This document shows, piece after piece, positions 37,215-46,054 of a stretch of DNA of 64,000 nt (its first letter is position 1; each line of letters opens with the position of its first letter). Source of the stretch: Neoaquamicrobium microcysteis. GTDB lineage: Bacteria > Pseudomonadota > Alphaproteobacteria > Rhizobiales > Rhizobiaceae. Made by a program: the position numbers and the translations under genes. Where the stretch lies: NCBI RefSeq assembly GCF_008180155.1, contig NZ_VSZS01000065.1, positions 1 to 64,000 on the forward strand, in the 5' to 3' direction. The notes beneath the pieces were generated by a model. It was given only the letters and a program-made list of their open reading frames with translations. It had not been told where the DNA came from and ran no database searches.

Positions 37215-38312
37215 ATGGCCGATCAAGCGCAAACCCTCTCAGCACCGCTGCGCGCCCAAAGCCGCGAACAGCGCAACCGGCTTTACGTGCGGGTGTGGCT
37301 TTACATCGTGCTTGTGGTTCTCCTTGCGCTGTTTCTGGTCGGCGGCGCGACCCGCCTGACGGGCTCCGGCCTGTCGATCACCGAGTGGAAGCCGATCCAT
37401 GGCGTTGTGCCGCCGCTGAACGAGGCGGAGTGGCAGGAGGAGCTGGAAAAGTACCGCCAGATCCCGCAATACCAGCAGATCAATAGAGGCATGAGCCTCG
37501 ACGAGTTCAAGGTCATCTTCTGGTGGGAATGGGCGCACCGACTGCTCGCGCGCGGCGTGGGTTTCCTGGTGGCCGTGCCGCTGGCCTTCTTCTGGCTGAC
37601 GGGCCGGCTGGAGCGCCATCTGAAGCCGAAGCTGGTGGGCCTGCTGGCGCTGGGTGGGCTTCAGGGCTTCATCGGCTGGTGGATGGTGGCCTCGGGCCTG
37701 TCGGAGCGCGTCTCGGTCAGCCAGTACAGGCTTGCAACGCATCTGATGCTTGCGTGCCTGATTTTCGTCGCCACGATGCTGATTGCGCGCGGGCTTGCCC
37801 CGCATTCGGCGGGGCCATCGCGGCCCGAAACGCGGCGTTTCGCAGGCTGGATGCTCATTCTGGTGTTCGTCCAGATCTATCTGGGTGCACTCGTTGCGGG
37901 GCTTCACGCCGGCATGACGTTCAACACATGGCCGCTGATGGACGGACGACTGTGGCCGGACCAGCTTCTCACCTTGCAGCCGGTCTGGGTGAACTTCTTC
38001 GAGAACCCCAAGACCGTGCAGTTCATGCACCGGCTGGGCGCCTACATTGTCTTCGTGGCGGCGATCTGGCACGCGATTGCGGCGTGGCGATCGCAGCCGG
38101 GGTCGACCCACGCGCGCAGGGCAGGGGTGCTGCTGCTGCTCGTGACGCTTCAGGCGGGCGTGGGTATCGCTACGCTCCTGTCGGTCGTGAACCTGCATGC
38201 CGCGCTTACGCACCACGCGCTGGCGATCATTTTGCTGGGCTTTGCGGCGGCACACTGGCGGGGGACGAAGGGCAGCTATCCGCTGCCGACGCAGATTTCC
38301 GCTAAGACCTGA
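37215..38312 (+). CDS. ctaA: heme A synthase (COX15/CtaA)
   Basis: Membrane enzyme (365 aa, eight helices) that converts heme O to heme A for cytochrome c oxidase. The conserved pattern starts [19 protein letters not shown] near residue 43; heme-ligand histidines appear in [28 protein letters not shown] and [10 protein letters not shown], with H-containing [12 protein letters not shown] near the end. ATG 37215 follows AAGGA (37202-37206). The alphaproteobacterial type lacks the external cysteine pair of Bacillus CtaA. Confidence 0.94.
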   Translation: MADQAQTLSAPLRAQSREQRNRLYVRVWLYIVLVVLLALFLVGGATRLTGSGLSITEWKPIHGVVPPLNEAEWQEELEKYRQIPQYQQINRGMSLDEFKVIFWWEWAHRLLARGVGFLVAVPLAFFWLTGRLERHLKPKLVGLLALGGLQGFIGWWMVASGLSERVSVSQYRLATHLMLACLIFVATMLIARGLAPHSAGPSRPETRRFAGWMLILVFVQIYLGALVAGLHAGMTFNTWPLMDGRLWPDQLLTLQPVWVNFFENPKTVQFMHRLGAYIVFVAAIWHAIAAWRSQPGSTHARRAGVLLLLVTLQAGVGIATLLSVVNLHAALTHHALAIILLGFAAAHWRGTKGSYPLPTQISAKT

Positions 38313-38379
38313 TCTGGCGCGCGGCCTCCTGCACAGCGCGACCGACCGACAAGCCCCGAAGGGCTTCGGCCCCGTTGTG

Positions 38380-39318
38380 TCAAGCCGCCTTGCCCAGCAT
38401 CAGGTCCATGTTCTGCACAGCCGCGCCCGACGCGCCCTTGCCGAGATTGTCGAGCACGGCGACGAGATTGGCCTGCCCATTGCCCTGCGTGCCGAAGACG
38501 AACAGCTTCATGCGGTCGGTGTCGTTGAGCTCTGTCGGGTCTATGCGCGAGAGCATGGCGCTTTCAGCCAGCGGCACCACCTCGACGACGTTCTGCCCGG
38601 CGTAATGGGCGCTCAGCGCACCGTGCAGGTCGGCAAGCGAGGGATTGCCGTTCAGATCGGCCAGATGCAGCGGCACCTGCACGATCATGCCCTGCGCGAA
38701 GCGGCCGACGCTGGGCGAAAAGATCGGCCGGCGATCGAGGAGGCCGTGAAGCTTCAACTCGGCGACATGCTTGTGGGTGAGCGTCAGCCCGTAGAGGAAG
38801 TGCGGCGCGGCGATGTGATCCGCCGCCGTTTCATCCTCCATCTGCGCGATCATCTGCTTGCCGCCGCCGGTATAGCCCGAGACCGCGTTGACGGTTACGG
38901 GATAGTCGGCAGGCAGGATGCCGGCTTGGCTGAGCGGCCGGATCAGCCCGATCGCGCCTGTCGGGTAGCAGCCGGGATTGGCGACGAACCTTGCATTCGC
39001 GATCTTTTCCGTCTGCGCCGGGTCCATCTCGGCAAAGCCGTAGGCCCAGTCGGGATTGACCCGGTTGGCCGTGGAGGTGTCGATCACGCGTGTGGAATTG
39101 TTGCCGTCCAGCATGGCGACGGATTCGCGTGCGGCGTCGTCCGGAAGGCACAGGATCGCGATGTCGGCGGCCCGCAACATCTCCTGCCGCAGGGCGGGAT
39201 TGCGCCGCTCGGCCTCGGGGATGGAAAGCAGGTCGAGATCGGCGCGACTGCCCAGCCGCTGCCTGATCTGAAGGCCCGTCGTGCCGTGCTCGCCGTCGAT
39301 GAAGATTTTCGGTTTCAT
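38380..39318 (-). CDS. argC: N-acetyl-gamma-glutamyl-phosphate reductase
   Basis: Arginine biosynthesis step 3 (312 aa, the short type 2 form). The NADP motif is [16 protein letters not shown]. The catalytic cysteine is in [10 protein letters not shown], and GYTGGGKQM follows. The C-terminus has [10 protein letters not shown] and GASGAAVQN. It is downstream of speB, rpsI and rplM on the same strand, an order I recall from Sinorhizobium (ctaA-argC-speB-rpsI-rplM). Confidence 0.95.
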   Translation of the reverse strand: MKPKIFIDGEHGTTGLQIRQRLGSRADLDLLSIPEAERRNPALRQEMLRAADIAILCLPDDAARESVAMLDGNNSTRVIDTSTANRVNPDWAYGFAEMDPAQTEKIANARFVANPGCYPTGAIGLIRPLSQAGILPADYPVTVNAVSGYTGGGKQMIAQMEDETAADHIAAPHFLYGLTLTHKHVAELKLHGLLDRRPIFSPSVGRFAQGMIVQVPLHLADLNGNPSLADLHGALSAHYAGQNVVEVVPLAESAMLSRIDPTELNDTDRMKLFVFGTQGNGQANLVAVLDNLGKGASGAAVQNMDLMLGKAA

Positions 39319-39399
39319 GTCTCTTGTCCGGAATGCGTGCGAAAACAGATGGTTGCCGAGCCGGGTTGAATCAACCTTTGAGGCTCCGGAATCGATTTC

Positions 39400-40350
39400 T
39401 CATCGTCGCGCGAGCTTCTCGGCCAGCAGCCCGAGATAGTGCATGGCGACCGTCGCTCCGGCAATCGCCGTGATGTCTGCATGATCGTAGGCCGGCGCTA
39501 CCTCGACGACGTCGGCGCCCACGATGTCGATGCCGCCGAGCTGGCGCAGCACAGACAGCATCTTCGCCGAGGAGGGCCCGCCGGCGACAGGGGTGCCGGT
39601 TCCCGGCGCGTAGGCCGGATCAAGGCAGTCGATGTCGAACGTCACATAGGTCTTCTTGCCGCCGGTGCGCTCATGGATGGCATAAGCGATATCGGCCGCC
39701 TTCATATCCTCCAGCTCGTAGCCGTGGATGATCCGGATGCCGCAATCCTCCGGTGCGTGGGTGCGAATGCCGATCTGGATCGACCGCTCCGGGTCTATGA
39801 TGCCGGCACGCGCGGCGCGCGCCACGAAGGAGCCATGGTCGATACGCTTCTCGTCATCGAACCAGGTGTCCTGATGGGCGTCGAACTGCACCAGCGCCAG
39901 CGGCCCATGCTTCTCGGCATGCGCCTTCAGCAGCGGCCATGTGACGTAGTGGTCACCGCCCAGCGAAAGCAGGAAGCCAGCATGCTTGAGGATTTTGGCG
40001 GCCTCGCGCTCGATGGTGGCCGGCGTCTTCTGATGGTTGCCGTAGTCGAGCAGGCAGTCGCCGTAGTCGACAACCGCCATGGCTTCGAACAGATCGACGC
40101 CGAAGGGATATTGCGGGTCGACGTCGAAGATCGCCGAGGCGCGTCGAATCGCCTGCGGACCGAAGCGCGCGCCGGGCCTGTTCGACACCGCAGCATCGAA
40201 GGGAATGCCCCACACCACCGCGTCCGCGCCCTTCACGTCCTTGGTGAACTTGCGCCGCATGAAGGAAAGCGCGCCGGCATAGGTCGGCTCGCTGTCGCTG
40301 CCCACGGTCTTTCTCGCGGTGAAGGCGCGGTCGATTGCGCTGGATGGCAT
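39400..40350 (-). CDS. speB: agmatinase (ureohydrolase family)
   Basis: Mn-dependent ureohydrolase of 316 aa, predicted to hydrolyse agmatine to putrescine and urea. Metal motifs are intact: SLGGDHYVTW, QFDAHQDTW and FDIDCLDPAYAPGTGTP. The start is at 40350 (MPSSAID), upstream Met residues giving a basic extension. Agmatinase is assigned by subfamily likeness; guanidinobutyrase or another ureohydrolase cannot be excluded by eye. Confidence 0.87.
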   Translation of the reverse strand: MPSSAIDRAFTARKTVGSDSEPTYAGALSFMRRKFTKDVKGADAVVWGIPFDAAVSNRPGARFGPQAIRRASAIFDVDPQYPFGVDLFEAMAVVDYGDCLLDYGNHQKTPATIEREAAKILKHAGFLLSLGGDHYVTWPLLKAHAEKHGPLALVQFDAHQDTWFDDEKRIDHGSFVARAARAGIIDPERSIQIGIRTHAPEDCGIRIIHGYELEDMKAADIAYAIHERTGGKKTYVTFDIDCLDPAYAPGTGTPVAGGPSSAKMLSVLRQLGGIDIVGADVVEVAPAYDHADITAIAGATVAMHYLGLLAEKLARR

Positions 40351-40411
40351 TGTCGTCCCTCCGGTTGTTCGCGCGAAAGCTATTGGCTCTCTGCGACGCG
40401 CACGCAACAAA

Positions 40412-40437
40412 AAAAGCGGACCCGAAGGCCCGCTTTT
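40412..40437 (-). terminator. rho-independent terminator of rplM-rpsI
   Basis: Stem with one mismatch (40412-40422 with 40427-40437) and loop CGAA. On the minus strand it is followed by a run of Ts (the A-run 40409-40415 on the + strand), 24 bases after the rpsI stop. Confidence 0.85.
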
Positions 40438-40460
40438 GTCTGTCCGATCGTCCGAAGCGC

Positions 40461-40934
40461 TTAGCGCTTGGAGAACTGGAACGAACGACGGGCCTTCGCC
40501 TTGCCGTACTTCTTTCGCTCGACCACGCGGCTGTCGCGGGTCAGGAAGCCGCCCTTCTTGAGCACGCCGCGCAGCGTGGGCTCGTAGTATGTCAGCGCCT
40601 TGGAAATGCCGTGACGAACGGCACCGGCCTGGCCCGAAAGTCCACCGCCGACGACGGTCGCGACGATGTCGTACTGGCCGTTGCGGTTGGAGGCGACGAT
40701 CGGCTGCTGCAGGATCATCTGCAGCACCGGACGGGCGAAGTACTTGTCGTACTCCTTGTCGTTGATCGTGATCTTGCCGGTGCCTGGCTTGACCCAGACG
40801 CGGGCGATCGCGTCCTTGCGCTTGCCGGTGGCATAGGCGCGGCCGTGAGCGTCCAGCTTCTGGACGTGCACGGGAGCAGCAGGCTGCTCGGCGGTTGCCT
40901 GGCCGAGTTCGGCGAGGGAGGAAAGGTCAGCCAT
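40461..40934 (-). CDS. rpsI: 30S ribosomal protein S9
   Basis: Ribosomal protein uS9 (157 aa). An N-terminal Ala/Pro/Gln-rich extension of about 28 residues precedes the core ([20 protein letters not shown]). The C-terminal tail ends in the basic [11 protein letters not shown] that reaches the P-site tRNA. Start and rplM stop share one base (TAATG), so the pair is coupled. Confidence 0.98.
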   Translation of the reverse strand: MADLSSLAELGQATAEQPAAPVHVQKLDAHGRAYATGKRKDAIARVWVKPGTGKITINDKEYDKYFARPVLQMILQQPIVASNRNGQYDIVATVVGGGLSGQAGAVRHGISKALTYYEPTLRGVLKKGGFLTRDSRVVERKKYGKAKARRSFQFSKR

Positions 40935-41398
40935 TATGCGGCCCTCTTGTTCTTGGAATTGAGCGCTGCCACGTCGAGCTTCTCGGGCTGCTGCGCCTCG
41001 TGCGGATGCTCGGCGCCGGCGTAGACGCGAAGGTTCTTCATCTGGCGACGGCCGAGCGGGCCGCGCGGGATCATGCGCTCGATCGCCTTCTCGACGACGC
41101 GCTCCGGGAAACGGCCTTCGAGGATCTGGCGAGCGGTGCGCTCCTTGATGCCGCCGGGGTGGCCGGTGTGCCAGTAATAGGTCTTGTCGGTGTACTTCTT
41201 GCCCGTCAGCGCGATCTTGTCGGCATTGATGATGACGACGTTGTCGCCGTCATCGACGTGAGGCGTGAAGGTTGCTTTGTGCTTGCCGCGCAGACGGTTG
41301 GCGACGACGGATGCGAGGCGGCCGAGGACGAGACCTTCGGCATCGATCAGCACCCACTTCTTCACCACGTCCGCAGGCTTCTGCGAAAAGGTTGTCAT
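40934..41398 (-). CDS. rplM: 50S ribosomal protein L13
   Basis: Ribosomal protein uL13 (154 aa). Seen signatures are [36 protein letters not shown] and [12 protein letters not shown]. It heads the rplM-rpsI operon. A consensus-like promoter (41521-41549) and an attenuator-like hairpin (41481-41510) precede it, implying leader control. Confidence 0.98.
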   Translation of the reverse strand: MTTFSQKPADVVKKWVLIDAEGLVLGRLASVVANRLRGKHKATFTPHVDDGDNVVIINADKIALTGKKYTDKTYYWHTGHPGGIKERTARQILEGRFPERVVEKAIERMIPRGPLGRRQMKNLRVYAGAEHPHEAQQPEKLDVAALNSKNKRAA

Positions 41399-41480
41399 GG
41401 TCTTATGCTTTCGTTTCGGACCTTCCGGAGAAGGCGTTTCTTGTTGCTTGGCTTGGATGGCGGCAGGTGCCGCTACCCAA

Positions 41481-41510
41481 AAGAAAACGGCGGCCGATAG
41501 GGCCGCTGTG
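41481..41510 (-). terminator. attenuator-like terminator in the rplM leader
   Basis: On the minus strand the leader forms a 6-bp (extendable) stem GCGGCC/GGCCGC (41490-41495 with 41501-41506) with loop CTATC, followed by the T-rich run GTTTTCTTTTG (41480s). It lies about 10-30 bases after the predicted transcription start and before the rplM start codon, so it could attenuate the operon. Confidence 0.55.
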
Positions 41511-41520
41511 TTCGATGGTG

Positions 41521-41549
41521 CTTATAAAAGCGTCTCGGAACGCCGTCAA
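41521..41549 (-). promoter_or_regulatory. housekeeping-type promoter of rplM-rpsI
   Basis: On the minus strand TTGACG (41549-41544) is separated by 17 bases from TATAAG (41526-41521). This is the best sigma70-like match I saw in the window. It places transcription start near 41514 and gives a leader of about 115 bases to the rplM ATG at 41398. Confidence 0.8.
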
Positions 41550-41628
41550 GCCGCGTTAGGCGGCCCCGCTCCAAAAATAGCAAGGAAAAACAATGGTGTA
41601 CACGTGCGGTATTATTTTACCGCACGGC

Positions 41629-42066
41629 TCACCGCCTGGGTGGGATCGAATAGGTGCCAGTTGCATGGGCGACGACGTGTTTGTCCGGCCCCGAGACCAT
41701 CGAGATATCGAAAACCATGAGGCTCCGGCCGAGCTTCAGGATGCGGCAATGCCCGTCGATCGGGCCGGCCTCGGCCTTGCGCATGAAGTTGATGTTCAGA
41801 TTGGTCGTCACCGACAGGGCGTCGCGGCCGGCGTGGGACAGCACGCAGACATAGCCCCCAATGTCGGCGAGGGTGAACAGCGACGGGCCCGAAACCGTAT
41901 TGCCAGGGCGCAGATGGCGCTTTCCCGCGTTGAGGCGGACGATGCAGCCGCCCGCAAACACGTCGGTTGCCAGATAGTCGGAAAAATCGTCGTTGAGCTG
42001 CGGATAGACCGACTTGAGGAACTCGTTGATTTCGTCGGCCGTCATGATCGGCTCGAATGTGCTCAT
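41629..42066 (-). CDS. PaaI/HotDog family thioesterase
   Basis: Hotdog-fold protein of 145 aa, with the Acyl-CoA thioesterase pattern: RPGNTVSGPSLFTLADIGGY (the asparagine/glycine HotDog helix), then VTTNLNINFMRKAEAG and IPPRR at the end. Likely hydrolyses an acyl-CoA. The start at 42066 is chosen because the longer frame upstream is the shadow of the enoyl-CoA hydratase gene. Divergent from that gene by 134 bases. Confidence 0.85.
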   Translation of the reverse strand: MSTFEPIMTADEINEFLKSVYPQLNDDFSDYLATDVFAGGCIVRLNAGKRHLRPGNTVSGPSLFTLADIGGYVCVLSHAGRDALSVTTNLNINFMRKAEAGPIDGHCRILKLGRSLMVFDISMVSGPDKHVVAHATGTYSIPPRR

Positions 42067-42199
42067 CTGCCCCTCCCGGCTTCCGTTTTCGTAAACGTCA
42101 AAGTGAGTTTCGCCATTTCCCGCCTTTCCTTCAACCCGCCCCGTGCTAGTTTCGAACGCAAATCGCAGGCTGGGTGCGCAATCAACCGGGGAGGACAAG

Positions 42200-43024
42200 A
42201 TGGCAGAGGTCGTCGCCATGCGCAGGCAGGAAGATGCAGGAGGGCCGGTCCACGCCGACCTTCGCGACGGCATCTTGCGCCTGACCCTGGCCAACCCGCC
42301 CGCCAATGCTTTGTCGCTCGCGACGATGACCGCGCTGCAGGAGGCGCTCGACGCCGCGGGTGATGACAAGGCCGTGCTCGTCGTGGTGATCGCCGCGCAG
42401 GGGAAGCTTTTTTCCGGTGGGCATGACCTCAAGGAAATGCAGGGCCATCGCGCCGATGATGACCGCGGCCGGGCTTTCTTCGAGCACACTTTCGCGACCT
42501 GCTCGCGGTTGATGCAGACGATCGTGGCGCTGCCGCAGCCGGTCATCGCCGCCGTGGATGGCGCGGCGACCGCCGCCGGCTGCCAGCTCGTCGCGTCGTG
42601 TGATCTTGCGATAGCCACCGACCGGTCCACCTTCGGCGTCAACGGCATCGACGTCGGGCTGTTCTGCTCGACGCCGGCGGTTGCCCTCTCGCGGAAGATC
42701 AAGCCGAAGCATGCGATGGAGATGCTGCTGACCGGCGAGATGATCGACGCGTCGAGCGCACGCGAATTCGGCCTCATCAATCGCGTCGTGCCACCCGAAT
42801 ACCTGAATCAGATCGTGACCAAATACGCGCAAGCCATTGCCGCCAAATCGCCTTTGGCGATCCGCATGGGCAAGCAGGCGTTCTACGCGCAGATCGAAAA
42901 GCCGCTGCCCGAAGCGTATGATATCGCTTCCGGGGTGATGGTGGAAAACATGCTGGCGCGAGACGCTGCGGAGGGCATCGACGCCTTCATAGGCAAGCGC
43001 AAGCCGGAGTGGACGGGCGAGTAA
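42200..43024 (+). CDS. enoyl-CoA hydratase/isomerase family protein
   Basis: Crotonase-fold protein of 274 aa. Oxyanion-hole residues are in the HDLKEMQ segment (FSGGHDLKEM) and AAGCQLVASCDLAIA; the C-terminus ends KRKPEWTGE. Start ATG 42200 follows GGGGAGGAC. It resembles ECHDC3-type enoyl-CoA hydratases. It shares its stop with the start of the next small gene (TAATG). Confidence 0.88.
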   Translation: MAEVVAMRRQEDAGGPVHADLRDGILRLTLANPPANALSLATMTALQEALDAAGDDKAVLVVVIAAQGKLFSGGHDLKEMQGHRADDDRGRAFFEHTFATCSRLMQTIVALPQPVIAAVDGAATAAGCQLVASCDLAIATDRSTFGVNGIDVGLFCSTPAVALSRKIKPKHAMEMLLTGEMIDASSAREFGLINRVVPPEYLNQIVTKYAQAIAAKSPLAIRMGKQAFYAQIEKPLPEAYDIASGVMVENMLARDAAEGIDAFIGKRKPEWTGE

Positions 43025-43257
43025 TGGCAAGGATCGATAGTTTTGAAGAAGTGGCACGCGAACGTGTCACCCTCCACAATTCAATAGATGCAAAGATTAT
43101 CCGTTATGAACTGGACGGTAGACGCCTGATTCAGATCGATACGATGGGTAGCCGAGATAGGAAGATTCCTGGAAAAGTCAGTCAGTCTATTCAGTTGGAC
43201 GAACATTCAGCGCGCCAATTGTTCGAGATCATGAAGGATCACTTTAGGTTTAAATGA
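43024..43257 (+). CDS. small conserved-looking hypothetical protein, low GC
   Basis: Protein of 77 aa with pattern DTMGSRDRKIPGKVSQSIQ and DEHSARQLFEIMKDHF, which resembles a short family found in Rhizobiales and enterics and often mislabelled as methionyl-tRNA formyltransferase; it has no formyltransferase domain. The DNA is about 44% GC by my hand count, far below its neighbours. The start overlaps the preceding stop (TAATG), and its stop overlaps the VOC start (ATGA), so it is fitted seamlessly into the operon. Function unknown; recent acquisition is inferred from composition. Confidence 0.7.
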   Translation: MARIDSFEEVARERVTLHNSIDAKIIRYELDGRRLIQIDTMGSRDRKIPGKVSQSIQLDEHSARQLFEIMKDHFRFK

Positions 43258-43691
43258 GCATGGAGCCACGCATATCGATCGTGACGCTCGCGGTCGAAAA
43301 CCTCGACCGTGCAACCGCGTTCTACGAAGCGCTCGGGCTTCAGCGGCACCGGAAGTTCACCGATGGCGTGGCGTTCTTCCAGATGGGCGGGCTGATTCTC
43401 GCGCTCTGGCCGCGCGAGGAACTCGCAAAGGATGCGGGGTTCGACCCCGGGCTTCTCGAACGATCCTTCTCCGGCATCGCGCTCGCCTACAACACCCGGT
43501 CGCCTGACGAGGTGGCAGAAATAATCCAGAGCGCCGCGGAAGCCGGCGGTCTCGTGCTGAAACCGGCCCAGCAGGCCTTCTGGGGCGGCATTCAGGGCTA
43601 TTTCGCAGACACGGAGGGCAACCTGTGGGAAGTTGCCTGGAACCCCGACTTTCCGATCGACGCAGAAGGGCGTATCTCGCTGCCTGAATGA
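43254..43691 (+). CDS. VOC family (glyoxalase/bleomycin resistance) protein
   Basis: VOC metalloenzyme-fold protein of 145 aa with the paired betaalphabetabetabeta pattern: ISIVTLAVENLDRATAFYEA in repeat one, and GYFADTEGNLWEVAWNPDF in repeat two, with the metal-ligand glutamate. Substrate unknown. Overlaps the small upstream gene by ATGA and the CoA-binding gene downstream by ATGA. Confidence 0.88.
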   Translation: MSMEPRISIVTLAVENLDRATAFYEALGLQRHRKFTDGVAFFQMGGLILALWPREELAKDAGFDPGLLERSFSGIALAYNTRSPDEVAEIIQSAAEAGGLVLKPAQQAFWGGIQGYFADTEGNLWEVAWNPDFPIDAEGRISLPE

Positions 43692-44209
43692 ACCACGACG
43701 TTTACGACAATTCCTACATCGCAGGCATCCTCAACACGGTTAAGGCCATCGCCATCGTCGGCGCTTCGGCCAACGACGTTCGACCTTCCTTTTTTGTGAC
43801 CAAATATCTGATCGACAAGGGCTATACCGTCTTTCCGATTAATCCCGGCCATGCCGGCAAGGAAATCCTGGGGCGCATGACCTATGCGCGGCTGGCGGAC
43901 GTTCCCGAGCCGATCGACATGGTGGACATATTTCGCGCCTCGGCAGCCGTGCCCGCCATCGTCGATGAGGTGCTGGCGCTCGACCCGCTGCCCAGGGCGA
44001 TCTGGATGCAACTGACGGTGCGCCACGACGAGGCCGCGGCCAAAGCCGAGGCAGCCGGCATTGATGTCGTGATGAACCGCTGCCCCAAGATCGAGTATGC
44101 GCGCCTTGCGGGCGAAATCGGCTGGAACGGCGTCAACAGCCGCGTCATATCGTCGAAGAAGCCGGTCATGCGGCAGGGATTCCAGAGCTTCGGCATAAGG
44201 CAGAGGTAG
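43688..44209 (+). CDS. CoA-binding (YccU-type) domain protein
   Basis: Rossmann-fold CoA-binding protein of 173 aa. Signatures are AIVGASANDVRPSFFVTKYL, the glycine-rich loop GYTVFPINPGHAGKEILG, and a cysteine in VVMNRCPKIEYARL that can be redox-active. Short stand-alone forms such as E. coli YccU are of uncertain function. Start by ATGA overlap with the VOC gene. Same strand as the enoyl-CoA hydratase, so the four genes likely form one operon. Confidence 0.87.
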   Translation: MNHDVYDNSYIAGILNTVKAIAIVGASANDVRPSFFVTKYLIDKGYTVFPINPGHAGKEILGRMTYARLADVPEPIDMVDIFRASAAVPAIVDEVLALDPLPRAIWMQLTVRHDEAAAKAEAAGIDVVMNRCPKIEYARLAGEIGWNGVNSRVISSKKPVMRQGFQSFGIRQR

Positions 44210-44295
44210 CGCTGGAAATCTATTCTACGGATTGTGTGCGCGGGCCCCGTGCGCCGCCGCACTGGGCGTTCCGGAGAGAAAAATCCTCTTTGCCT

Positions 44296-44318
44296 TTGTT
44301 CGCAGCGTTTGCGAACAA
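44296..44318. promoter_or_regulatory. inverted repeat upstream of metY
   Basis: A perfect 9-bp inverted repeat TTGTTCGCA / TGCGAACAA is separated by 5 bases (44296-44304 and 44310-44318). It lies 32 bases before the metY start. It could be a LysR-, ArsR- or GntR-type operator or a leader hairpin. It is not a SAM-II riboswitch as far as I can see. Confidence 0.5.
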
Positions 44319-44350
44319 TGCCGCGACCTTGAAACTTCAGGAGGAAATCG

Positions 44351-45634
44351 ATGTCACAGCGCGCACCCGGCTTCAACACGCTCGCCATCCACGCGGGCGC
44401 CCAGCCCGATCCAGCAACCGGCGCGCGCGCCACGCCGATCTACCAGACCACGGCCTATGTGTTCGACGATGTCGATCATGCCGCCTCCCTGTTCGGCCTC
44501 AAGGCGTTCGGCAACATCTACACCCGCATCATGAACCCCACGCAGGCGGTTCTGGAGGAGCGCGTTGCAGCGCTGGAGGGCGGCACTGCGGCCGTCGCCA
44601 CGTCGTCAGGCCATGGCGCGCAGCTGCTCGTGTTTCACACGCTGATGCGGCCGGGCGAGAATTTCGTTGCTGCAAGGAAGCTCTATGGTGGCTCGATCAA
44701 CCAGTTCGGCCATGCCTTCAAGAATTTCGGCTGGGAGGTCCGCTGGGCCGACACGGACGATCCGTCGACCTTTGAAGACCAGATCGATGGCAATACCCGC
44801 GCCATCTTCATCGAAAGCCTCGCCAATCCGGGCGGCACCTTCGTGGATATCGAGAAGATCGGCGAGATAGCCCGCAAGCACGGCCTGCCGCTGATCGTCG
44901 ACAACACGATGGCGAGCCCCTATCTGCTGCGGCCGATAGAGCACGGTGCGGACATCGTCGTCCACTCGCTGACGAAGTTCATCGGCGGCCACGGCAACTC
45001 CATGGGCGGTATCGTCGTGGATGGCGGCACCTTCGACTGGTCGAAATCGGGCAACTACCCGATGCTGTCGCAGCCGCGCCCTGAGTATGGCGGGCTGGTC
45101 CTGCACGAGACCTTCGGCAATTTCGCCTTTGCGATCGCCTGCCGGGTGCTGGGCCTGCGCGATTTCGGCCCTGCTATATCGCCGTTCAACGCTTTCCTCA
45201 TCGCGACGGGACTGGAGACGCTGCCGCTGCGCATGCAGCGCCATTGCGACAACGCGCTCAAGGTCGCTGAATGGCTGACGAAGCACGACAAGGTCGCCTG
45301 GGTGTCTTATCCCGGCCTGGAATCCGACCCGAATCATGCGCTTCAGCAGAAATACTCGCCCAACGGGGCAGGAGCGGTGTTCACCTTCGGCCTCAAGGGC
45401 GGGTTCGACGCCGGCGTAAAGGTGGTCGAGGGCGTCGAGCTGTTCTCGCATCTGGCCAATATCGGCGATACGAAGTCGCTCATCATTCATCCCGCGTCCA
45501 CCACCCACCGCCAGCTCTCCGACGAGCAGAAGACAGCGGCAGGAGCGGGCGCCGACGTGATCCGCCTTTCAGTCGGCATCGAGGACGTCGCCGACATCAT
45601 CGCCGACCTCGATCAGGCCCTGGCCAAGGTGTGA
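44351..45634 (+). CDS. metY: O-acetylhomoserine sulfhydrylase/aminocarboxypropyltransferase
   Basis: PLP enzyme of 427 aa of the Cys/Met metabolism family that makes homocysteine from O-acetylhomoserine and sulfide. Signatures are THAGAQPDP-like TLAIHAGAQPDPATGA, YTRIMNPTQAVLEERVA, and the PLP lysine in VVHSLTKFIGGHGNSMGG. Start ATG 44351 after AGGAGGAAA. Divergent-looking inverted repeat upstream implies control by sulfur or methionine status. Confidence 0.92.
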   Translation: MSQRAPGFNTLAIHAGAQPDPATGARATPIYQTTAYVFDDVDHAASLFGLKAFGNIYTRIMNPTQAVLEERVAALEGGTAAVATSSGHGAQLLVFHTLMRPGENFVAARKLYGGSINQFGHAFKNFGWEVRWADTDDPSTFEDQIDGNTRAIFIESLANPGGTFVDIEKIGEIARKHGLPLIVDNTMASPYLLRPIEHGADIVVHSLTKFIGGHGNSMGGIVVDGGTFDWSKSGNYPMLSQPRPEYGGLVLHETFGNFAFAIACRVLGLRDFGPAISPFNAFLIATGLETLPLRMQRHCDNALKVAEWLTKHDKVAWVSYPGLESDPNHALQQKYSPNGAGAVFTFGLKGGFDAGVKVVEGVELFSHLANIGDTKSLIIHPASTTHRQLSDEQKTAAGAGADVIRLSVGIEDVADIIADLDQALAKV

Positions 45635-45638
45635 TGCC

Positions 45639-45989
45639 ATGTATGTCAGTCGCTTCGTCGGTGTATCGGTTGCGGGGAGCGAGCCGGAGGAGGGTGCTCC
45701 CGCGCCGGATCGGCTGATCGCTGGTGATCCGAAGTTCCGGACCTGGAATGTCGAGGAGGCCGATGGCGGCCTCTATGCCGGCATCTGGGAAGCAACACCC
45801 GGCAAATGGCGCATCGAATATGACGAGTGGGAGTTCTGTCACATCCTTTCAGGCGTCTCCATCGTAGCCGAGGAAGCCGGCGAGGCGCACACGCTCAAGG
45901 CGGGCGACAGCTTCGTGCTCCGCCCAGGCTTCAAGGGCACGTGGGAAGTGGTGGAGACGACGCGCAAGGAATATGTGATCCGGGTCTGA
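45639..45989 (+). CDS. cupin domain-containing protein
   Basis: Single small beta-barrel protein of 116 aa, DUF861/Cupin_3 type. Seen pattern is WEFCHILSGVSIVAEEAGEA and DSFVLRPGFKGTWEVVE. These proteins include EutQ-like and enamine-binding forms; substrate not predictable. Starts 4 bases after metY, so probably cotranscribed with it. Confidence 0.82.
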   Translation: MYVSRFVGVSVAGSEPEEGAPAPDRLIAGDPKFRTWNVEEADGGLYAGIWEATPGKWRIEYDEWEFCHILSGVSIVAEEAGEAHTLKAGDSFVLRPGFKGTWEVVETTRKEYVIRV

Positions 45990-46054
45990 GCGACTTTCCG
46001 CTGCGTAATCCCCCATATCCACATTGTCCACAGGCTGCGCCGCATTGCTTACGC

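Noticed and set aside
44210-44350. SAM-II riboswitch before metY
   Set aside because: The conserved CGCTGATTT and AAAGCTAA-type elements are not present.
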